NCBI GenBank assembly: GCA_905221605.1
Contig: CAJNDS010000224.1
Coordinates: 60,001-124,000, forward strand
Length of the DNA stretch: 64,000 nucleotides
Origin: Symbiodinium natans
Taxonomy: Eukaryota > Sar > Dinophyceae > Suessiales > Symbiodiniaceae
Direction: 5' to 3'
Both the position numbers and the translations under genes were made by a program. The notes beneath the pieces are model-generated. The model did no database searches. It had not been told where the DNA came from and was given only the letters and a program-made list of their open reading frames with translations. The stretch's first letter is position 1. Each line of letters starts with the position of its first letter. Shown here in pieces: positions 59,301-64,000 of this stretch.

Positions 59301-62300
59301 CAAGACTGCACCGGATTACCTTTACAGGGTGTGGGATTTCTCACTGGGGAAGTGTCGCTGAGGACTGCCTGCGGCAAGTCAGGCTCGCTTCTCTCGCTTT
59401 CCCCCGCCAATGGGAATGCCACCGGGATCGTTGAACAGGATGCATCAAGCGTGGCCTTCGTTCTGAGCTTTGGTGTGTCAGATGCGTTCAGGGACCATGG
59501 GCTCACCCTCGATGCAAGCAATGATGGATATCGCTTATGCTGGTGTGCACGCGACAGGCCTGGCGACAGGCCTGAAAGGTCTTGTGCTTTCGATGACTTC
59601 GCTGTGGATGCTGGCAGGTTGCGGGTGGAGGGTCCACGGACAAACCAGGAGGTATCCTGCTCCGTCGGGCAGCCGTGTGCTCCCAATGGTCTCGAGTCTG
59701 TTGGTGCTGTGGCAGGTGATCGACTTATGGTTCTCGCTGCTTGTGGCACGGGCTCTGCTATGCCCGGCTTTCCTGGCGGTGGAATTGCGGAGTATGTCGC
59801 AACTAGGCTGCAGATCAAGGGTGCTTTTCATGTCAGAATCCGGTGCTTGTGGGTGCTGACTTTCATTTTCTCACTCAGGGTGCCGATGGCTTCCGGTTTC
59901 TTGGCAGCTCGGAGGTCCTGCAGTCGTCGGCTGGGATCTTTCGGCTTTGCTTTTGCCGGCCGCTTTCTACGAGCTGTGATAAGCCAGCAGACTTCAAGGC
60001 CGCCGTAGGTTTCATGACAGCTCGTGGCCCCTTCGAGCAGACAGCCCGCTGTACCGTGGGCAGCTCTTGTATCATCGAGCTGTCTGGTATGGGTTTGGCT
60101 GAGAATGATTCTTGTTGCAAGCTCCAAATGCTCTGAGAGCATCCAACTTGGCGACCTCCAGAACCTCACCTTGCTGCGGCAGCCCATGCGCATTTACCTG
60201 GACAATGCCACGCTGCAGTGCACTTTGGGTGAGATCCTTTGGGAGGCACCCCCGGGTGTCTATCAACTGTGTTGGTGCTCGCAAAACTCGGGCTGCGGCC
60301 TAGCATCCTTCCGTGCGGCAGCAGGCCATTTGCAGGTGACGTGTCCACAGGGCTTTTATTCGCCTTCCTCGAGATGTAGAGCTTGTGGTCGGGGCTTTTT
60401 TTGCCCTGGAGGCACGACAGCAAGGTTTCCATGCATGGGGGGCGGGACGACGCTCGGAGTGAATGCGGTCGCGAGCACGGACTGTCTCTGCGACCGGGGC
60501 TATTTTGAAGAGCTTGGCACCTGTAAGCTCTGCCCCACAAGCACCTACAAGTCCACTGCAGGAAGCTCGGAATGTGCACGCTGCCCATCAAATTTCACGA
60601 CTTTCAAGCCAGGAGCCGTGTCCAACTCTTCGTGCATTGAGGAAAGCTCAAGCAGCAAAGATGTTCAGAGCAACACTTCAGAGGTTCCAGCCATAGTGTT
60701 CAACCTGTCACTTAGCCTTGCCGAAGGTGACTTTGTGCAAGAGCGAGGAATGCATTTTCTGTTTCGTGTTTGTGTGTGTGTTGGTTTCACCAAAATCGCC
60801 TTGTTTCCGTGCCCTTCTGCCCCTGTCAAGACCAGGTGATGCTGATGAGGCTGGTTCCGAGTTCAGCGCCACGTTACACTTACTTTCGTCGAAGTAGTGC
60901 AAAACTAAAACTCAGCAAAGAATTGAACGCGTTGAGCCTATTTGAGCCTCACAGATGGCTTCAAGACATACTTAGGAGACGGTGAGGAAGCAGCTCCGTG
61001 CAGCTCTGCTCAGCAGCATCTTGGCATCGGTTCGGCTGGATGCAAGTGTGGTGGAACTCAACTTCGCCAATGTCACCAATGCCAGCTTTCTGGGTCGACG
61101 CCTGGCTCAGTCCCTCATGGCAGCTGTCACCATGCGATACCCAACGACCGAAGATGCAGAAGGTTTGCAGAGCGAGCTGGACTGGAACGCCTTACGTGAT
61201 GAGCTTGGCCTTGCCCTACAGCAGGACGAGAACCTGAAAGGGTTTGAGGTGAGTGCGATATCGGCTGTAGAGTTATCCTCGGTGAATGTCGTTTGCCCAG
61301 CGAATGCAGCAAAACCGCCCGGAGTCACTCTGATGCGGCCGGAGGACTGCGCCTGTAATCCGGGCTTTGGCTACGATGAAGGTGCCTGCAGGGCCTGTGC
61401 TCTAGGAGAGTACAAGTCAGCGCTTAGCAACGAGCGCTGTGTAAAGTGCCCCGAGTGGACCTCAACTGAGAGAGCAGGCGCCACAGAGCCAGAGGAGTGT
61501 AAGTGTGAAGCGGGCAGGTATGGAGAGGATCAGTGTGCTCACTGCCCAAAGGGGTTTTACTGCCCCGGCTCAGGAAAAAGCGTGCCCTGTCCATTCAATT
61601 CCACCACAGAATCCGGTGGATCATCCTCCAGCGCAGACTGCAAGTGTCTGCCTGGACACCAGCCCTCAGAACCCTCAGATTCCCCGCCTTGCGAGCCTTG
61701 CCAGCCGGGCCGGTACAAGAGAAGCGTGAGCAATGAGAAGTGCTTCGAAACCTGCCCGTCCAATGCAAACAGCCCGCCGGCGTCCACCGAGCCGGGCAAT
61801 TGCTCGTGCAATGAAGATCACTACGCCCAGCTTAATGATGAGGACGAGCTGGACAGATGTGCGCCATGCACCTTCAACGGGCTACGTTGTTCGGGCGGCT
61901 TCCTTCAGAACGGCAGCCATGCACAGCCTGAAGCCAAGGTAGGTTGGTACAAGACCGGCAAGACCCTGGCAGTGCAGTGCCTCGTTCGGGATGCTGCCGG
62001 CGCCAGTGTGTGTCAGGGCGAGAATCGCTGCGCCGAAGGTTCCACTGGGTGGCTGTGCGGCGAGTGCCCAGCGCAGTGGGGCCGCCGTGGGCACCTGGAG
62101 TTCTGCAGGCAATGCCCCGATTCGAGCTCGGCCTGGCTCGCCACGTCCATCCTACTGGACCTCGGACGCATCACATCCCTGAACTTTATCATGGCGGTGC
62201 TCAGTGCCCAAGGAGCCACGAAGCAGATGAAGCTCCACACGGCAATACTCCGCATCTTCCAGCGGTGGAAGGATGCCTGCTCCGTCCTCCTGAGCCGTGA

Positions 62301-62846
62301 CTATGTTAAAGTTAAGTTAAAGGTGTGGAGTCAAAGGTGTGGAGTCACGGAGTCGCTAGCTATAGGCGTTCATAGGCTTCTGCTTCCTTCGGGGGGAAGG
62401 AAAAGGGGTGAGAACTCAGGAGCGTCAACCTCACCACCATGACAGCCTTCCCATGGTCCGAAGAGGAGGCGTCCGAAGAGGAGGCCTGTGACAACTGCAC
62501 GAAGCAGCTGCTGTGGCCCCCGGAGGTCACCGATGCCATTGATGGCATCTTCGCGCTCTTCTCAATCGTCCCCGACATGAACGTGGGCTTCATGGCGCAG
62601 TGCCACGCCCAGAAGCTCTTTGGGGACAAGTGGTATAAGGCTGCGATGCTGGCGCCGGCTGTATATTACCTTTGCCTCCCGGTCCTGACCATCCTTGCCA
62701 CGCTCCTCATCTGCAGCATCGTGGTCTATGTTGTGCTTCCTTTGGCGAGAATCTCTGGCCTCTTCTACCGGAAGGAGGCTGAGGCACTGGCCGACAGAGT
62801 GCTCGAAGTGCTGAAGCGTAAACGTCCGACGGCCGCTTGGCGCTGA
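41307..62846 (+). CDS. Multi-exon Kelch and Cys-rich (ephrin-receptor-like) membrane protein gene, overall span
   Basis: Exons from 41.3 to 51.3 kb encode one Kelch-type repeat each (P.xR..H..V, G.YVFGG, then NDLHFYGRQAP). Exons from 51.57 kb encode Cys-rich repeats of the GCC2/GCC3 (ephrin-receptor-like) type alternating with CWC-containing modules, followed by a hydrophobic C-terminus. Nearly all junctions I could resolve are phase 0 or phase 1 and restore frame with GC, GA or GT donors. The role is presumably as a surface or secreted-pathway receptor-like protein. A stop at 41711, a probable frameshift near 60108 and Kelch exons with no clear join make it possible that this is one gene, two genes or partly a pseudogene. 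Introns between Kelch exons are not all resolved. Confidence 0.55.
41550..41940 (+). CDS. Kelch exon with two repeats and an in-frame TAG
   Basis: AEFWHFDLRTEKW, RPSARMNHVALYHE, then TAG at 41711-41713, then IHGGYSGDTELEELWRFDLQTRKW, PPPRYMHVAVV and CIWIHAGSG. The stop stands where Kelch logic expects Trp (xIWIHGG), so a TGG to TAG change is likely. The frame is otherwise intact on both sides. The right boundary is approximate. Confidence 0.65.
43137..43282 (+). CDS. Kelch exon
   Basis: AEEWIELSPGPARWKHGAAWSAAADGMYVFGG in part. The closing strand (VVRNDLHFYDRQAPLVV) resumes at 43324 after a short intron ending CCCAG. The donor is not resolved. The upstream about 200 bp may not be coding. Confidence 0.6.
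44149..44330 (+). CDS. Kelch exon
   Basis: ARQANSWVLLSPSGSAP..WSAAADGMYVFGG. It is continued by GRLNDLHFYGRQAPLVV from about 44378 after an intron whose best join is a GC donor inside GGCCTCG-GCCGCTG and an acceptor CCCGAG. A decamer array of GTTCATCGCC/T lies just upstream. Confidence 0.65.
44549..44803 (+). CDS. Kelch exon pair with 49-bp GA-AG intron
   Basis: Part one 44549-44710 (ARQANSWVTLTPSGSAP..ADGMYVFGG..GLG) and part two from 44760 (YLNDLHFYDRQAPL). The intron 44711-44759 begins GAAGCA and ends CTGAG, phase 1. Part two is interrupted after 44803 by a telomere-like insertion. Confidence 0.7.
44804..44851 (+). repeat. Interstitial telomere-like repeat (CCCTAAA type)
   Basis: About 48 bp of degenerate CCCTAAA units (ACCCTAAACCCTAAAGCCTA and so on). 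It lies between CGCTG and GTGGTGAAT, which are contiguous in the sister Kelch exons at 44415, 46275 and 46610. Confidence 0.85.
45910..46092 (+). CDS. Kelch exon
   Basis: Duplicate of the 44149 exon (ARQANSWVLLSPTGSAP..ADGMYVFGG) with a different middle. The closing strand GRLNDLHFYGRQAPLVV restarts near 46232 after an acceptor CCCGAG. The intervening DNA is longer here and includes a C run of 12. Confidence 0.65.
46410..46628 (+). CDS. Kelch exon, uninterrupted
   Basis: Duplicate of the 44549 exon in which VGRFLNDLHFYGRQAP follows without an intron. This is the reference that shows where the other copies are interrupted. It ends LVVNSE-stop, so a donor must lie before the TAG at 46626-46628. 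Confidence 0.7.
46935..47195 (+). CDS. Kelch exon with short intron
   Basis: ARQANSWGLLSPSGSAP..WSEAADGMYVFGG. It is closed by AVNDLHFCGRHTPLVE after an acceptor CCTGAG near 47142. The donor is ambiguous. Confidence 0.6.
47691..47762 (+). pseudogene. Truncated Kelch exon relic
   Basis: GCAGTGATG, then a region encoding SEWRPLSSGM, resembles the start of the exon at 48742 (GCAGTGATG..PEWRQLHPGG). The YVFGG half is absent. Confidence 0.4.
47871..48147 (+). repeat. AG microsatellite and long purine (GA/GGA) tract
   Basis: An (AG)n run near 47871-47895, scattered GA-rich DNA, then almost pure purine at 48035-48147 with GAGGGAGA/GGAGAA units. It presumably lies in an intron or between exons. Confidence 0.85.
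48742..48914 (+). CDS. Kelch exon
   Basis: APEWRQLHPGGDIPYSRTQHH..LYVFGGLG. The closing strand GRFQDLHFYDPEAGNV restarts at 48977 after an AATGAG acceptor. The intervening DNA holds a 10-bp repeat (TGCTGTGTTA, three copies). Confidence 0.6.
49092..49230 (+). CDS. Kelch-like exon, diverged
   Basis: KANVWEKLADIPLSDSGG..GTDGLYGICRG. It is closed by GSSLFFYSRQAQLSHN from 49304 after a CCTGAG acceptor. The usual YVFGG is replaced, so the blade may be degenerate. Confidence 0.5.
49434..49660 (+). CDS. Kelch-like exon pair with 49-bp GA-AG intron
   Basis: LQANAWHLLTSARSG..GIYVVYSSGNGLAD, then a 49-bp intron 49559-49607 (GAGCTT..GCCAG, phase 1), then GPLEHVYFYTQEA. Same intron position and length as in the 44549 exon. 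Confidence 0.6.
49860..50095 (+). CDS. Kelch-like exon
   Basis: EANTWQYLETGGEAPE..WSEAAYGIYGLGGW, closed by GFMSDLYFYSRQA after a GCTGAG acceptor near 50051. The donor is not resolved. Confidence 0.5.
50618..50830 (+). CDS. Kelch exon, uninterrupted
   Basis: ANAWQLVTPDGDS..HAAVWAETPDGLYVFGG, followed directly by YLNDLYFYSRQAW. No intron in the blade. Boundaries are approximate. Confidence 0.6.
51085..51330 (+). CDS. Kelch-like exon
   Basis: GAAWVEAVQTLYLFGGENDFG, closed by RNDLYVLAPEARCV after a GCTGAG acceptor near 51246. It is the last Kelch blade before the Cys-rich region. Confidence 0.5.
51569..51970 (+). CDS. Cys-rich exon (GCC2/GCC3-like)
   Basis: Starts after TGATGCAG as VSCQHGFYVAANGACQPCPLGTF in part, with the CxxC..G.F..C..C pattern of ephrin-receptor-like repeats, then a module ending GGAYQ. 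It joins in phase 0 to 52121 through a 150-bp GC-AG intron, giving GGAYQ-VCWCANIHG, matched by GGYYSLCWCADLPG in later repeats. Confidence 0.8.
52121..52198 (+). CDS. Short Cys-rich exon (CWC module)
   Basis: 26 codons, VCWCANIHGIVCDSLQ to VGQLQ. Phase 0 on both sides. It is followed by a GC-AG intron 52199-53667 that contains the decamer minisatellite. Reading continues as VLGPSS at 53668. Confidence 0.8.
53121..53556 (+). repeat. Two-part decamer minisatellite in an intron
   Basis: 15 units of CGCCCGAGTA (two with G as last base) at 53121-53270, then 28 units of ATACCCGG(T/G)C at 53271-53550, all exactly 10 bp. Long open frames across it are an artefact of a 10-bp period. Confidence 0.95.
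53668..54103 (+). CDS. Cys-rich exon
   Basis: VLGPSSTHFFWCVRGRDC to CQVQLEG. One CWCGRGSC module. It joins in phase 1 to 54246 by a 142-bp GT-AG intron (54104-54245). Confidence 0.75.
54246..56741 (+). CDS. Large Cys-rich exon, cassette 1
   Basis: Contains GVSLLAGDRLTFLFECG, several CWC modules and GCC2/GCC3 repeats (CPPGSYCPGG, CPAGSFKQLVGN, CPLGTYKGMVGT, CEQGFFCFGG, CAPGRFKPEAGN, CAAGTWSNTSG). Ends at CWCG in phase 1 before a 69-bp GC-AG intron (56742-56810). The core from about 54705 to 56455 is nearly identical to 57502-59252 in cassette 2. Confidence 0.8.
56811..56933 (+). CDS. Short Cys-rich exon
   Basis: GAGACQDADHVVPAGRVRVLG to CEVRVDG, phase 1 on both sides. It precedes a 112-bp GC-AG intron (56934-57045). 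It is equivalent to the end of the exon at 53668-54103. Confidence 0.75.
57046..59820 (+). CDS. Large Cys-rich exon, cassette 2
   Basis: Starts GVSLGSADRLAFLSECG. Same module order as cassette 1, then two extra modules (LPLQGVGFLTGEV.., CARDRPGDRPERSC and SVGQPCAPNGLESVG). Ends YVATRLQIK. A 59-bp intron (about 59821-59879) follows, where the duplicated GG at the ends leaves the boundary ambiguous by one base. Confidence 0.8.
59880..60725 (+). CDS. Cys-rich exon with probable 1-nt frameshift
   Basis: ADGFRFLGSSEVL..LCFCRPLSTSC..GMGLAEND, then a frame change near 60104-60111, then ILVASSKCSES..YQLCWCSQNSGC and GCC2/GCC3 repeats (CGRGFFCPGG, CDRGYFEELG, CPTSTYKSTAGS). Both sides are clearly the same repeat family, so one base appears to have been gained (or two lost). 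A sequencing error is also possible. Confidence 0.7.
60976..62322 (+). CDS. Cys-rich exon leading to the membrane region
   Basis: ETVRKQLRAALLSSILASVRLDASVVELNF (in part), three GCC2/GCC3 repeats (CALGEYKSALSNERC, CPKGFYCPGSG, CQPGRYKRSVSNEKC), CAEGSTGWLCGECPAQWG and LATSILLDLGRITSLNFIMAVLS. Intron before: about 60726-60975. Intron after: 62323-62420. The N-terminal segment resembles the SEA-like or formin-like stretch also present in the cassettes (VRYTLSSYEEEAVREAH). Confidence 0.75.
62421..62846 (+). CDS. C-terminal exon with transmembrane segment
   Basis: SVNLTTMTAFPWSEEEASEEEACDN, then CHAQKLFGDKWYKAAML and a long hydrophobic stretch YYLCLPVLTILATLLICSIV (in part), followed by basic residues ending KRKRPTAAWR and TGA at 62844-62846. 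This suggests a membrane helix with a short cytoplasmic tail, unless a further splice removes the stop. Confidence 0.65.
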   Translation, partial: SVNLTTMTAFPWSEEEASEEEACDNCTKQLLWPPEVTDAIDGIFALFSIVPDMNVGFMAQCHAQKLFGDKWYKAAMLAPAVYYLCLPVLTILATLLICSIVVYVVLPLARISGLFYRKEAEALADRVLEVLKRKRPTAAWR

Positions 62847-62935
62847 GTATTGAGACGGAACCTCATTTGTGATCATAAGTACTGAGCTATTTCGGTACCA
62901 GACAGGATTCCACAGAGCCCGGCATCGCGAGGCTG

Positions 62936-63370
62936 GTGACACTGGTGGCGCAGCTGTTCTTGGCTCTCCTTTCTCACTTGCCACAGAGGTGTATACCAAG
63001 TTTTTACGAAAGCAAAGCTAGTTTTGGGCGGAGGGTCAGAGCATCTCAGGTGAATGAGAGCTTGAAAGGGAAAGCTTTGGAGGAGAAGGACTTGAGCGAC
63101 GTCCTGGACGCTCTAGACCCCACGAAGTTGGCAAAAGGGCCAAAGGTGGAAACGTTGCGACATGCCGTAGTGGAGACGGGGGCCAGCGGCGTGTCCGCAG
63201 CGGAGCTGCTAGAGACAGACGATTGCAAGATAAAGGAGGCCATATGCAAACACTTGAGGCCAGAAATGTATCTGGGGCTTTTCAAGCCGGAGCCGCCCCC
63301 GCGGCGACTCCTGTGGGACAGCGTGCCGGTAATATGGTTGACTCTGATGGCCTTGTGGCCCGACTCTTGA
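62936..63370 (+). CDS. Possible further exon or small gene
   Basis: Open frame with a hydrophobic start (LVTLVAQLFLALLS), then charged helical sequence (GKALEEKDLSDVLDALD, VETLRHAVVETGASGV). An acceptor-like CATCTCAG precedes 63051. It could continue the membrane protein through an unresolved splice. Family unknown. Confidence 0.35.
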   Translation: MTLVAQLFLALLSHLPQRCIPSFYESKASFGRRVRASQVNESLKGKALEEKDLSDVLDALDPTKLAKGPKVETLRHAVVETGASGVSAAELLETDDCKIKEAICKHLRPEMYLGLFKPEPPPRRLLWDSVPVIWLTLMALWPDS

Positions 63371-63649
63371 ATGTCATAGGTGTTGCAAGCCAGAACTTGC
63401 ATGTTACAATGTTGGGCTGCTGAGCCCACCAAGGAGCTGTTGGAGAAGTTCCTGCACATGATCCGCTGTGCTCCCATGGTGGAGGACAGAACGGACGAAC
63501 TCAAGAGTCCTGTTCATCGGCTTCTGCCGCACCCTGACGCGGCTTGGCTGCAGCTGTGTGGAGCGCTTGACGCATGCTGTGAACTCCCAGTTGCAGTGTG
63601 GGTTCTTTTTCTCCCAGAAACCCCTCGGGGCCTCGGGGGCCGGGTTCTC

Positions 63650-64000
63650 CTTTAGGTCTTCAACGGGCGGGTCGCGATGCGGATGATACGGGGTGCGGCG
63701 CGGCAAGCAAATGCGGAAAAGACGTGGCCGACCACTCGACGGAAAAGACCGACGGATGTTGGACGGGAAGACTTCGGGGTGCGGCGCGGGCGGTCGGGGG
63801 ACACCAATGGAGCGGGGGTATGCAGCCGTGAGAGGGGTCCGCGAGACGATGTGCGGCGCCGGTGGGGCGGAGGTTTCGTCGGGAGGTGCCCTTGCGGGGT
63901 CCGCGAGATGCTGTGCGGCGCCAGTGGGGCGGAGGTTTCGCCAGGCGAGACGGAGTTGTAGTACAAGATTAGTACTGCAATCGCGCTTTCGGTGAGTTGC
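63650..64000. repeat. GC-rich non-coding DNA with about 60-bp tandem duplication
   Basis: GGGGTCCGCGAGA and GTGCGGCGCC.GTGGGGCGG occur near 63836 and again near 63897, followed each time by AGGTTTCG. Only two copies are seen before the window ends in this region. No gene recognised. Confidence 0.6.

Overview
The window reads as nuclear DNA of a dinoflagellate, most likely of the Symbiodiniaceae/Suessiales type. The evidence is mixed but consistent: introns that only restore the reading frame with GC or GA donors, sequences resembling the 3' end of the dinoflagellate spliced leader, dense retroelements including a DIRS-order element carrying a cytosine-5 DNA methyltransferase, and tandemly duplicated gene modules. 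The species cannot be fixed from the sequence alone, and no prokaryotic operon signals were recognised.

Layout. 1-1070: 3' end of a Ty1/copia-like polyprotein (RNase H plus an extra domain). 1071-3665: non-coding, with short tandem duplications. 3714-8396: a 5'-truncated non-LTR (LINE-like) element with an RT/RNase H ORF and a second ORF that has protein-kinase-fold landmarks. 8900-22551: a block of + strand ORFs: small unknown proteins, an alpha/beta-hydrolase-like protein (frameshifted), a glycosyltransferase-like piece, a 996-residue ORF with a GFSAG nucleophile elbow, and a 1787-residue ORF with an SF1 (Upf1-like) helicase core. 22.9-24.8 kb and 33.9-35.5 kb hold decayed copies of the same block, one with a small inversion. 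25469-32747: a DIRS/Ngaro-like tyrosine-recombinase retrotransposon with split direct repeats (A1-ORFs-B1-A2-B2), encoding Gag-like, RT, RNase H, DNMT and tyrosine recombinase. 36.26-40.29 kb: a 1.54-kb unit tandemly repeated about 2.7 times. 41.3-62.8 kb: a large multi-exon + strand gene (or gene plus relics) encoding Kelch-type repeats, then Cys-rich ephrin-receptor-like (GCC2/GCC3) repeats and a C-terminal membrane segment. 62.9-64 kb: a possible further exon and GC-rich tandem repeats.

How the parts relate. The retroelements are independent insertions. The helicase/hydrolase block and its relics look like head-to-tail tandem copies into which the DIRS element and other sequence were later inserted. 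The Kelch/Cys-rich gene has grown by internal duplication of exon pairs and of a 2.8-kb cassette. It carries one in-frame stop and one probable 1-nt frameshift, so whether it is functional is open. All domain calls are from motif reading by eye; no database search was run.
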